Source: Zunongwangia atlantica 22II14-10F7
GTDB lineage: Bacteria > Bacteroidota > Bacteroidia > Flavobacteriales > Flavobacteriaceae
Reading direction: 5' to 3'
Assembly (NCBI RefSeq): GCF_002094855.1
Contig: NZ_ARYN01000015.1
Coordinates: 62,001 to 126,000 of the forward strand
Length of the DNA: 64,000 nt
The notes under the pieces are model-generated. The model was not told the DNA's origin. It made no database searches and worked only from the letters and a program-made list of their open reading frames with translations. Positions 1 through 8,208 of the stretch are shown here, piece by piece. Positions within the stretch are counted from its first letter, which is position 1; the number at the start of each line of letters is the position of its first letter. A program made the position numbers and the translations under genes.

Positions 1-1
1 G

Positions 2-664
2 GGCACAACCTATAAAACCTGTTCTGCCTGTAATGGTACGGGGCAGGTAACTCGTGTTACCAATACGATTTTAGGTAGAATGCAAACAGCTTCTCCTTGT
101 ACTACCTGTGGTGGTAGTGGCCAAATGATCGATAAAAAGCCGGCCGATGCAGATGCACAGGGATTAAAAGTACAGGAAGAAACAGTTTCTATAAAAATAC
201 CTGCAGGGGTAGAAGATGGAATGCAGTTAAAAGTTTCTGGAAAAGGAAATGAAGCTCCCGGAAACGGAATTCCTGGTGATCTTTTAGTGGCAATTGAAGA
301 AAAAGCACATGAAAGTTTACAAAGAGAAGGAGATAATCTACACTACGATCTTTACATAAGCATTTCTGAAGCTGCCCTAGGTGCATCCAAAGAAATACAA
401 ACTGTTAATGGTAAAGTGCGAATTAAAATTGAACCAGGGGTTCAATCTGGAAAAATTTTAAGACTTCGTGGTAAAGGTGTAAGCAGTTTAAATGGATATG
501 GTAAAGGAGATTTACTGGTTCATGTAAATGTTTGGACGCCAAAAACCCTAACTAAGGAGCAAAAAGAGTTTTTCGAGAAAATGGCTAATGACGAGAACTT
601 TCAGCCAAATCCCGAAAAAAGCGATAAATCATTTTTTGAAAAAGTTAAAGATATGTTTTCTTAG
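2..664 (+). CDS. dnaJ: Chaperone protein DnaJ, C-terminal part (5' end outside window)
   Basis: This is the 3' part of the Hsp40 co-chaperone that delivers substrates to DnaK and stimulates its ATPase in the cytoplasm. The open frame runs in from the left edge, so the J domain and the first zinc-finger repeats are missing. Two CxxCxGxG repeats are visible (CSACNGTG near base 20 and CTTCGGSG near base 98), followed by the C-terminal beta domains with the typical IKIPAGVEDGMQLKVSGKG and GDLLVHVNVWTP stretches. An ATG at base 80 lies inside the zinc finger and is not the real start. A hairpin terminator follows about 85 bases downstream. Identification is secure. Confidence 0.97.
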   Translation, partial: GTTYKTCSACNGTGQVTRVTNTILGRMQTASPCTTCGGSGQMIDKKPADADAQGLKVQEETVSIKIPAGVEDGMQLKVSGKGNEAPGNGIPGDLLVAIEEKAHESLQREGDNLHYDLYISISEAALGASKEIQTVNGKVRIKIEPGVQSGKILRLRGKGVSSLNGYGKGDLLVHVNVWTPKTLTKEQKEFFEKMANDENFQPNPEKSDKSFFEKVKDMFS

Positions 665-749
665 AACTTTCATTTTAAGAAAAAATTTATATATTTGATT
701 CTCACTAAGACTTTTAGTGATAATTTTTCTTTTTCATAGCAATTTTTTT

Positions 750-787
750 CCCATCCTTAATCAATTTAAGGGTGGGTTTTGTTTTTT
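750..787 (+). terminator. Rho-independent terminator after dnaJ
   Basis: Stem CCCATCCTT (750-758) pairs with AAGGGTGGG (768-776), with one G:U pair and a 9-base loop. A T-rich tail follows (777-787). Confidence 0.8.
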
Positions 788-872
788 AACACCCTCGTTA
801 AACCTTTTATAAAGCTGTTTTAAACTCCTTGTAGTCAGAGCTGTTCTTTAGTAATTTTCAGAAAAATTAAAA

Positions 873-1421
873 ATGAAAGTTATGAAAAAGAAGAGTTTAA
901 TTTTATCTATCGTATTTGGTTTACTAACTACGATCAGCTTTGCGCAGGAGGATAAATATTTTACCGCCGCAGAGAATACTGAAGATTATACCGTATTAGA
1001 ATTGGCGAAAATGGACGATCAATTTTCTACGTTTGTGAGTTTTCTAGAAGCTTCAGGATTAGATACTTCAGTAGAATACGCTGAAGGCTATACCATCTTT
1101 TTACCAACTAACGAAGCTTTTGAAGAAATGAAGGTTGGAGAATTATCTGAGCTTACAGATCCTAATAATAAGATGAAATTAGTTGAATTTGTAAAGTATT
1201 ATATAGTTCCTGAGAAAGTTTATAAAAATGAATTTAATAGCTCTCAGGTAATTACAGTTTCAGAGAATAAATCGATTAAAATTAATGCTGAAATGAACGG
1301 ACTTAGTGTAGATATTGGTGGTGCAAATATTATTGCGAGTGATATCGAATCTAAAAACGGAATTATTCATGTAATAGATCAATTAGTAACACCAACAAAC
1401 TATTTTGCTAGTAGTTACTAA
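873..1421 (+). CDS. Secreted fasciclin (FAS1) domain protein
   Basis: A 182-residue exported protein. Residues 1-24 form a signal peptide (MKKKSLILSIVFGL, ending near SFAQ). The rest is a single FAS1 domain: the YTIFLPTNEAF motif (about residues 70-80) and the C-terminal GIIHVIDQLVTP motif (about 163-174) are the two conserved FAS1 boxes. FAS1 domains mediate adhesion or matrix contact; in Bacteroidota small single-domain versions are common and of unknown exact role. It stands alone, bounded by terminators on both sides, so it is probably monocistronic. The ATG at 873 was chosen because the signal peptide begins there; the ATG four codons later (MKKKS) is equally plausible. Confidence 0.9.
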   Translation: MKVMKKKSLILSIVFGLLTTISFAQEDKYFTAAENTEDYTVLELAKMDDQFSTFVSFLEASGLDTSVEYAEGYTIFLPTNEAFEEMKVGELSELTDPNNKMKLVEFVKYYIVPEKVYKNEFNSSQVITVSENKSIKINAEMNGLSVDIGGANIIASDIESKNGIIHVIDQLVTPTNYFASSY

Positions 1422-1448
1422 AAGATAAATGAACTTAAATCCCCATTG

Positions 1449-1476
1449 AGCTTCCTTTTTTAAGGAAGCTTTTTTT
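1449..1476 (+). terminator. Rho-independent terminator after the fasciclin gene
   Basis: Perfect 9-bp stem AGCTTCCTT (1449-1457) / AAGGAAGCT (1462-1470) with a 4-base loop, followed by six T. Confidence 0.9.
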
Positions 1477-1565
1477 ATGCTTAAATGCGAAATTGTAAAT
1501 ATTAGGCAGCAATTTTTAAGTCTGTACTAGGATTTGAATATCTTTACACCTCTTAAATTTTATTT

Positions 1566-2495
1566 ATGGAAAATCTTTTGGTTGCAGAGAACATCTATAA
1601 ACGATTTGGAAGTTATACTGCACTAAATAATGTATCGATCACCATCCCAAAAGGAAGCGTATTTGGTTTATTAGGGCCAAACGGCGCAGGAAAGACAACA
1701 TTTATTAGGATTATCAATCAAATTACAATGCCAGATGAAGGTAAAGTATATCTTGATGGAAAGCCTTTGCACCCAGAAGATATAAGACATATTGGATATC
1801 TACCAGAAGAGCGCGGTTTATATAAATCGATGAAAGTTGGTGAGCAGGCACTATATTTAGCAAGATTAAAAGGTCTTTCTAAAGCTGAAGCTAAGGAACG
1901 TTTACAATACTGGTTCGAAAAATTAGAAATTACCGGATGGTGGGATAAAAAAATCCAGGAACTTTCTAAAGGTATGGCTCAGAAAGTACAGTTTGTAATT
2001 ACGGTATTACATAACCCAAAATTGTTGATTTTTGACGAGCCTTTTAGCGGTTTTGATCCTGTAAATGCTAATATTATAAAACGGGAAATTCTTGAATTGA
2101 AAGAAAAAGGTGCTACGATTTTATTTTCTACCCATCGTATGGAAAGCGTAGAAGAGCTTTGTGATTATATGGCGCTTATCAATAAATCCAATAAATTACT
2201 GGACGGTAAGGTTTCAGAAATTAAAAAGGAATATAAAAGCAATACTTTTGAAGTTGGTTTAGAAAGCGAAAACGAAGCAGCATTACTGGCAGAACTTCAG
2301 GAGAAATTTAAAGTAGGAAAAGCTCAGTTTAAGAGTATTAACGACGATCTTAAAGTAAGTATACAGCTTCAGCCACACGAAAATCCAAACGATCTTATTC
2401 AGTATTTATTAAGTAAAGCAAGGATTAATCACTTTGTAGAAGTAATCCCTTCAGTAAACGATATTTTCATTAAAACGGTTACTCATAATGCGTAG
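1566..2495 (+). CDS. ABC transporter ATP-binding protein (NatA-like)
   Basis: A 309-residue cytoplasmic ATPase that powers the ABC-2 permease encoded next to it. Visible motifs: Walker A GPNGAGKTT (about residue 38), signature LSKGMAQKV (about 136), Walker B LLIFDEPFSGFDP (about 154) and the H-loop STHRMES. The last 80 residues match the DUF4162-type extension seen in NatA-like exporters. Its stop overlaps the permease start by 8 bases, implying translational coupling in a five-gene operon running to 6754. Substrate is unknown; NatAB in Bacillus exports sodium, but homology alone does not establish that here. Confidence 0.93.
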   Translation: MENLLVAENIYKRFGSYTALNNVSITIPKGSVFGLLGPNGAGKTTFIRIINQITMPDEGKVYLDGKPLHPEDIRHIGYLPEERGLYKSMKVGEQALYLARLKGLSKAEAKERLQYWFEKLEITGWWDKKIQELSKGMAQKVQFVITVLHNPKLLIFDEPFSGFDPVNANIIKREILELKEKGATILFSTHRMESVEELCDYMALINKSNKLLDGKVSEIKKEYKSNTFEVGLESENEAALLAELQEKFKVGKAQFKSINDDLKVSIQLQPHENPNDLIQYLLSKARINHFVEVIPSVNDIFIKTVTHNA

Positions 2496-3783
2496 TTTAA
2501 AACTTATCATTCAACGAGAATATTTAGCACGAGTACGTAATAAGACATTTATTGTAATGACATTTCTTAGTCCGGTGATTCTGGTAGGAATGTTTGCTTT
2601 AATTGCCTACTTAAGTATGCTTAATAGTAGCGAACAACACATTATTGGATTGCATGATGAAACAGGTTTGTTTCTGAAAGAATTTCAGGACGATGAGAAT
2701 CTTCAGTATCTCAATTTTTCAGATAAAAGTTTAGATGAAGCTAAAAAAATTGTGCGTGAAAATGAATATTATGGGCTTATACATATTCCCAGCGCCGATA
2801 ATAATTATGATCTAACCGGGGAAGTTGAATTTTTTGGCGAAGAGTCTCCTGGTTTGGGAACTGTTCAGAATATCGAAAAAATCATTTCTAATAAATTACA
2901 GCGAAATGAATTAATTCAGCGTGGGATAGATGTAGATCAAATCGATTCGGCAAAGACAAGTGTTGATGTAGAAATTCAAAACTTTTCTGGAGAGACCACA
3001 TCAAAAATGGCCAATTATCTTAGAATGTTTTTTGGTGGAGCGGCCGGGTATTTATTGATGATGTTTATTATTATTTACGGAAATATGGTAATGCGATCTG
3101 TAATCGAAGAGAAAACAAATCGAATTATTGAAATTATTGTATCTTCAGTAAAGCCCATTCAGCTAATGCTGGGGAAAGTAATAGGAACTTCTCTGGCAGG
3201 GATAACCCAATTTACAGTTTGGGTTATTTTAGGCGGAATTTTATATACAATTGCGGGGTTTTATTTTGGGGTAGATTTAATAAATGCACAACCTGGGCAA
3301 ATAGAAGTAGAGCAATTAAATGTTCCTGAAGTAAACCAATTAGTAGCAGATGTTCTAAATCTGCCAATATTAAGCTTGATTATTTATTTCCTAATTTACT
3401 TTTTAGGCGGTTACTTTTTATACAGCGCTATTTATGCTTCTATTGGTGCTGCGGTAGATAGCGAAACCGATACCCAGCAATTTATGCTGCCGGTTATTAT
3501 TCCTTTAATGCTCGGGATTTATATAGGATTTTTTGCAGTTATAGAAAATCCTCATGGTACAGTAAGCACCATTTTCTCCATGATTCCTTTAACATCTCCT
3601 ATAGTTATGTTAATGCGTATCCCATTTGGGGTGCCATGGTGGGAAATTTCCCTTTCTATTCTTATATTGCTGTGTACCAATACGGCAGTGGTATGGCTTG
3701 CCGCAAAAATTTACCGTGTTGGTATTTTAATGTATGGTAAGAAAGCTAGTTATAAAGAGATTTATAAGTGGCTTAAATATTAG
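2488..3783 (+). CDS. ABC-2 type permease (NatB-like)
   Basis: A 431-residue inner-membrane permease. An N-terminal membrane segment (about residues 21-44, FIVMTFLSPVILVGMFALIAYL) is followed by a large extracytoplasmic domain (about 45-180), then five or so membrane helices including LLMMFIIIYGNMVMRSVIEEKTNRIIEIIVSS, the conserved ABC-2 EEKxxR..E region that contacts the ATPase. It overlaps the ATPase gene upstream by 8 bases and is followed after a single base by the MscS gene. With the partner it forms an exporter of unidentified substrate. Confidence 0.92.
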   Translation: MRSLKLIIQREYLARVRNKTFIVMTFLSPVILVGMFALIAYLSMLNSSEQHIIGLHDETGLFLKEFQDDENLQYLNFSDKSLDEAKKIVRENEYYGLIHIPSADNNYDLTGEVEFFGEESPGLGTVQNIEKIISNKLQRNELIQRGIDVDQIDSAKTSVDVEIQNFSGETTSKMANYLRMFFGGAAGYLLMMFIIIYGNMVMRSVIEEKTNRIIEIIVSSVKPIQLMLGKVIGTSLAGITQFTVWVILGGILYTIAGFYFGVDLINAQPGQIEVEQLNVPEVNQLVADVLNLPILSLIIYFLIYFLGGYFLYSAIYASIGAAVDSETDTQQFMLPVIIPLMLGIYIGFFAVIENPHGTVSTIFSMIPLTSPIVMLMRIPFGVPWWEISLSILILLCTNTAVVWLAAKIYRVGILMYGKKASYKEIYKWLKY

Positions 3784-3784
3784 A

Positions 3785-4678
3785 ATGCAAAACGAAACAG
3801 CGAATCAAATTTCAGAAGTAATAGAGCAGGACATTTGGGGAAACATTCAGGAGTTTTTAGACTTCACCCTGCTTAGTCAACCATTTAAACTCACCGTGGG
3901 TGTTGTTTTACTGGTGATTTTTGTATTTATTCTAACTTCTGTTATTCTAAGGCTTATTCGCAACTTTATTGTTGGTAAGCTGCTTAATGAAGATAAACTA
4001 AAGTTCATAAGCGCGTTTAAGTTTGTAAAATATGTAGTTTATCTTATTGTAATTCTAATAACCTTAAGTTCTAGTGGTGTAGATATTTCGATCTTATTAA
4101 CTGCTTCAGCCGCTTTATTTGTGGGTGTAGGTTTAGCTTTACAAGAACTTTTTCAGGATATTATTGGCGGTATTTTTATCATTCTGGATAAATCTTTACT
4201 GGTTGGTGATATCATTGAAATTGATAGTAAAGTTGCCAGAGTATTCGAAATTAAACTAAGAACTACTCGTGCTCTAACCAGAGACGATAAAGTGATGATT
4301 ATTCCTAATCATAAATTTATTAGTGATACTGTTTATAATTACACCCAAAATCATCGCACTACAAGAGAGTGTGTAAATGTTGGAGTAGCTTATGGTAGTG
4401 ATACGCAAAAGGTGAAAGATTTACTTCTGGATTGTGTAGCCAGGCAAAAAGGAGTGCTTAAAAATCCAAAGCCATTCGTTTTGTTCGAGGATTTTGGTGA
4501 TTCAGCTCTATTATTTGGAGTTTACTTTTATATAGGAGATAGTTTTACCGATCCTAAAATAAAGAGCGAACTGCGCTTTAAAATTGATGATAGTTTTAAA
4601 CAAAATGGCATAAGTATTCCATTCCCACAAAGAGATATTCATATAATTAACCCCCAAAATCAATCTAAAACCGACTAG
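3785..4678 (+). CDS. Mechanosensitive ion channel, MscS family
   Basis: A 297-residue inner-membrane channel protein that opens under membrane tension. After an N-terminal helix there are three membrane segments; the third is the pore helix (SILLTASAALFVGVGLALQELFQDIIGGIFII), followed by the MscS beta domain (LVGDIIEID...TRALTRDDKVMIIPNHKF) and a C-terminal alpha/beta domain. An in-frame ATG at 3734 lies inside the permease gene; the ATG at 3785, one base after the permease stop, fits operon spacing better and was chosen. Length is close to E. coli MscS (286). Confidence 0.93.
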   Translation: MQNETANQISEVIEQDIWGNIQEFLDFTLLSQPFKLTVGVVLLVIFVFILTSVILRLIRNFIVGKLLNEDKLKFISAFKFVKYVVYLIVILITLSSSGVDISILLTASAALFVGVGLALQELFQDIIGGIFIILDKSLLVGDIIEIDSKVARVFEIKLRTTRALTRDDKVMIIPNHKFISDTVYNYTQNHRTTRECVNVGVAYGSDTQKVKDLLLDCVARQKGVLKNPKPFVLFEDFGDSALLFGVYFYIGDSFTDPKIKSELRFKIDDSFKQNGISIPFPQRDIHIINPQNQSKTD

Positions 4679-4679
4679 T

Positions 4680-5588
4680 ATGAAGGAAGCTTCTAAAAGT
4701 ATTTTAGTGCCATTGTTTTTTCTTCTTTTTGGAATTTCAGCAAATGCACAGTTAACAGATTTAGCACGGGTAGAATTCACTTATTTCCCCCAATCTGATT
4801 CTGATAATTCTTTTAGAAGGTTTAGAAGTTTTTTAAATTTCCCTATAAAGCTTAATAAGAAAGGTTCTTATTTAATTCCCGGAGTTGAATATCGAAATGT
4901 TCACTTTAAATTTAATGATGACACTTCGTTTGAAACACTTCACCTAGATAGATTTCAGTCTTTTACGGCAACATTGGGATATCTATTTCATTTAAATGAA
5001 GACTGGCGTGTTGGTATCCAAACGGGAGCTAAAGCAGCTTCAAATTTTTCAACGAATGAATTGCTAAAAGATGATATTATCTATGAAGGTGCTGTATATT
5101 TTATAAAGATAAAAAGCGGAGAAAATATCCTTAAACCTACCCGAATTATCTTTGGGCTACATTATTCTACCACTACAGGTTTTCCTTTCCCTTTACCTGT
5201 TGCGCACTATTACAAAAAGTTTCATCCGCAATGGTCGTATATGGTTGGAGTTCCTAAAACTAACTTAAAATATCATGCTAACGACCGCAATGTTCTTCAG
5301 GCTTTTGTAACTTTAGATGGCTTTTATGCCAATGTTCAGGATAATTTTAATGTAACGCCAACGGTTCCAAATAGTACGAATCTTGCAGATAGTATGTCTA
5401 TGACGGTTGTTTTAGCTGGTTTAGGATACGAGTATAGTTTTACTGAACATTTAGGGCTTTATGTTTATGCCGGTCATACAATTATGAATGATATTCGCCT
5501 GCGTGATGTAGATAGAAATGATGTGTACACAATTAATTCTGTAAACACATTTTATGCGCGTGGCGGACTTAAATTTAGTGTGTTTTAA
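4680..5588 (+). CDS. Outer-membrane beta-barrel protein, DUF6268 type
   Basis: A 302-residue exported protein with a signal peptide (residues 1-23, ending ISANAQ) and alternating aromatic/hydrophobic strands ending in an aromatic residue (GGLKFSVF), the usual outer-membrane barrel terminus. The beginning LTDLARVEFTYFPQSDSDN resembles the DUF6268 family. Function is unknown. It starts 2 bases after the MscS stop and its stop shares one base with the next start, so it is co-translated with a tension-gated channel and a response regulator. That suggests, without proving, an envelope-stress theme for the operon. Confidence 0.8.
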   Translation: MKEASKSILVPLFFLLFGISANAQLTDLARVEFTYFPQSDSDNSFRRFRSFLNFPIKLNKKGSYLIPGVEYRNVHFKFNDDTSFETLHLDRFQSFTATLGYLFHLNEDWRVGIQTGAKAASNFSTNELLKDDIIYEGAVYFIKIKSGENILKPTRIIFGLHYSTTTGFPFPLPVAHYYKKFHPQWSYMVGVPKTNLKYHANDRNVLQAFVTLDGFYANVQDNFNVTPTVPNSTNLADSMSMTVVLAGLGYEYSFTEHLGLYVYAGHTIMNDIRLRDVDRNDVYTINSVNTFYARGGLKFSVF

Positions 5589-6754
5589 TGTCGAAAATAT
5601 TATTAATAGAAGATGAAGCTGCCATTAGACGGGTGCTTGTTAAGATTCTAAACGAAGAAAATAAAGATTATAATGTTACTGAAGCCGAAGACGGTCTTGC
5701 AGGGATGGAATTGATCAAAAAAGAAGATTTCGATCTTGTGCTTTGTGATATTAAAATGCCCAAAATGGATGGCGTTGAGGTTTTAGAAGCAACCAATAAA
5801 ATTAAACCAGAGATTCCTTTTGTCATGATTTCTGGACATGGCGATTTAGATACTGCCGTGCAAACCATGAGAATGGGCGCTTTTGATTATATTTCTAAAC
5901 CACCAGATTTAAATCGATTGCTGAATGCGGTTCGTAATGCTTTAGACCGAAAAGAGCTGGTACAGGAAAATGCCCGACTAAAAAAGAAAGTGGGTAAAAA
6001 CTTCCAAATGATTGGGGAATCGCCAGAGATTAACCGAATTAAAGAAATAATTGAAAAAGTAGCACCTACAGATGCCCGAGTGCTGGTGACGGGAGGAAAT
6101 GGAACAGGTAAAGAACTTGTAGCACACTGGATTCATCAAAAAAGTGAGCGTTCTAAAGGTCCAATGATAGAGGTGAATTGTGCAGCAATCCCTTCAGAAT
6201 TAATAGAAAGTGAACTTTTTGGTCACGTTAAGGGAGCCTTTACTTCAGCAAACAAAGATAGAGCGGGGAAGTTTGAAGCAGCGAATGGCGGAACTATTTT
6301 CCTTGATGAAATAGGGGATATGAGTCTTTCTGCACAGGCTAAAGTTCTAAGAGCCTTACAGGAAAATAAAATTTCGCGTGTAGGTAGCGATAAAGATATC
6401 AAAGTAGATGTTCGCGTTGTTGCTGCAACGAATAAAGATCTAAAACAGGAGATCGAGGATAAGAAATTTAGAGAAGATTTATACCACAGATTAGCTGTGA
6501 TTTTAATAGAAGTGCCTTCACTTAACGATCGTAGAGACGATATTCCTCTTTTAGTCGAGTATTTTTCTGAAAAAATAGCTAGTGAGCAGGGCACTAATAA
6601 GAAAAGTTTTACTGCTGAAGCGCTTAATCAACTTAAAGAATATAATTGGACCGGTAATATTAGAGAATTGCGCAATGTTGTAGAGCGTTTACTAATTTTG
6701 GGAGGAAAAGAAATTACCGAAGAAGATGTAAGTCTTTTTGCGAGTAAGGTGTGA
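5588..6754 (+). CDS. Sigma-54-type response regulator lacking a DNA-binding domain
   Basis: A 388-residue two-component regulator. An N-terminal receiver domain (about 1-120, phospho-acceptor D54 in LVLCDIKMPKMDG) is joined to an AAA+ sigma-54 interaction domain (about 140-370) with Walker A GGNGTGKE (169-176), Walker B TIFLDE (236-241) and the loop GAFTSA (216-221) where most family members have GAFTGA. It ends at FASKV soon after the AAA+ lid. NtrC-family proteins normally carry a Fis-type HTH of about 60 further residues, and none follows in any frame before the terminator at 6782. No partner kinase lies in the window. Confidence 0.93.
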   Translation: MSKILLIEDEAAIRRVLVKILNEENKDYNVTEAEDGLAGMELIKKEDFDLVLCDIKMPKMDGVEVLEATNKIKPEIPFVMISGHGDLDTAVQTMRMGAFDYISKPPDLNRLLNAVRNALDRKELVQENARLKKKVGKNFQMIGESPEINRIKEIIEKVAPTDARVLVTGGNGTGKELVAHWIHQKSERSKGPMIEVNCAAIPSELIESELFGHVKGAFTSANKDRAGKFEAANGGTIFLDEIGDMSLSAQAKVLRALQENKISRVGSDKDIKVDVRVVAATNKDLKQEIEDKKFREDLYHRLAVILIEVPSLNDRRDDIPLLVEYFSEKIASEQGTNKKSFTAEALNQLKEYNWTGNIRELRNVVERLLILGGKEITEEDVSLFASKV

Positions 6755-6781
6755 AAAATCATGTAAAAATAACGAATATTG

Positions 6782-6813
6782 AAAAAGCCGAATTTCAAGA
6801 TTCGGCTTTTTTT
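6782..6813 (+). terminator. Rho-independent terminator of the 1566-6754 operon
   Basis: 12-bp stem AAAAAGCCGAAT (6782-6793) / ATTCGGCTTTTT (6800-6811) with a 6-base loop and continuing T. The first base of dispersed repeat copy A is the last T of this tract. Confidence 0.92.
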
Positions 6814-6855
6814 ATTGGTACTGCCAAAGGGTATAATACACCAAGGTAGTTTACT
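6813..6855 (+). repeat. Dispersed repeat copy A (internally deleted, 43 bp)
   Basis: It begins TATTGGTACTGCCAAAG and ends AAGGTAGTTTACTC, matching the two ends of the three longer copies (13994, 31068, 60756), but about 55 central bases are absent. It fills the gap between the terminator T-tract and the stop codon of the convergent gene: the TTA at 6851-6853 that encodes that stop lies inside the repeat. Confidence 0.7.
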
Positions 6856-8080
6856 CTGTATATTTATTGATAACCAACCATCGATTACCAGCACTTAAAA
6901 TGGTAAGCACAGTACCGCTTTCAATATTTGTGATGCTGCTATTGGTTGTTACATCAAAAAGGTCATCGCCATTTACAAAAGACAAAGCTTTATCTGAAGT
7001 TGTAGACCAGCATACCAAAATAATGGTTCTGCCTCTATTCTCTGAAGCATCTGGCACTTGCACAGCACTTAGATTATTGTTAATTCTTAGAGAACCTAAA
7101 TGTTCTTCTATTACAAAAGTTCCTGTAGAACTGGTAGAAGAAAAATATGGATAATAAGTTGGTGGTCGCCATCTCATCAATCCATCTTCTGAAAGTGCTA
7201 AAACCATATCTTCATTGGCTCTTTCTGAAGGGAAAATGTATTCTGAAGAAGGATTTAACCCAATACCTAACCTACCTGCAAAATATCCTGCAAATACATC
7301 TGCTGTGCTATTTCCCTGCGCTGTTCCGTAAATGGCATAAATATTTCCCTGTGCGGTAGAGCTTCCAATTTCAGAATAAAGACCAAAATTATTGCTGTTA
7401 GCGCCGTAGGTGCGGCCAACCCGGTTAAAGATTCCGTAGATATCATTAGTTCCGGTGCTTTGAAAGGTTTCATTAAAAATGCCATAATGAATCCCGGCTC
7501 CCGTGCCGTTTACATTACTTTTTATTCCGTATTTCACACCATTTGTGGCACTTCGATTTGTAATTTCAGCACCATAAGTTGTTCTTGTGTTCTCTTCTGA
7601 ATTTTGATTATCGATCTCCAGTCCTTTTTTAATATCATCATCTCTATCTGGGATAATGTCAATTTGTAATTTAGACTCAATATCGTCTGTGCCAATACCT
7701 ATGTTACCTTCACGATAAATAGAAGACTCAATATCTTCAGGGGAAGTTTCAGTATCTACTTCATAAAAATTTGCCTCAGAAGAGTTTCCTTTAATGGGCA
7801 ACCACGAAGATTCTTCAGCATTCCAAAAATAAAATCCTTTCGAAAAATCGCTAATATCGGTATCCAGATAAACCATCATTCCGTTTTGTTCATCGTTTGG
7901 ATCTTCAGACGGAAATTTCGAAATACGCGGAATTAAAATTCCGTCGCTATTAGAAGGATCATCAGGATCTGAACTTTTAATATCTAATGTTGCCTTTGGA
8001 TTTTCAGTGTTAATTCCTACCTGTGCATAAGAAAACAGGTTTAAAAAAAATATGGGTAAAATAGAAATATACGTTTTCAT
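6851..8080 (-). CDS. Secreted VGIGT-type cell-surface protein
   Basis: About 409 residues after a signal peptide (MKTYISILPIFFLNLFSYAQ). The mature start QVGINTENPKATLDI, the later GNIGIGTDDIESKLQID and RLGIGLNPSSEY are the short GIGT repeats found in many Bacteroidota surface proteins and in phage-tail-fibre-like proteins. The segment FYFWNAEESSWLPI is also typical of the group. The exact function is unknown; a structural or adhesive surface role is inferred. The ATG at 8080 is preferred over the one two codons upstream (8086) because it begins the signal peptide. Its stop codon lies within repeat copy A. Confidence 0.75.
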   Translation of the reverse strand: MKTYISILPIFFLNLFSYAQVGINTENPKATLDIKSSDPDDPSNSDGILIPRISKFPSEDPNDEQNGMMVYLDTDISDFSKGFYFWNAEESSWLPIKGNSSEANFYEVDTETSPEDIESSIYREGNIGIGTDDIESKLQIDIIPDRDDDIKKGLEIDNQNSEENTRTTYGAEITNRSATNGVKYGIKSNVNGTGAGIHYGIFNETFQSTGTNDIYGIFNRVGRTYGANSNNFGLYSEIGSSTAQGNIYAIYGTAQGNSTADVFAGYFAGRLGIGLNPSSEYIFPSERANEDMVLALSEDGLMRWRPPTYYPYFSSTSSTGTFVIEEHLGSLRINNNLSAVQVPDASENRGRTIILVCWSTTSDKALSFVNGDDLFDVTTNSSITNIESGTVLTILSAGNRWLVINKYTE

Positions 8081-8208
8081 AAGCATTAGGTTTTAGGTTG
8101 CTTAGAAAACTAAGGGTTTCGGGGTAGTGTAATAATTTTTAAAATTAAAACCTAAAACCCTTTAAGTCAATAATTTGAAAGTTAATTATATGGTAATCTA
8201 TGATAAAC

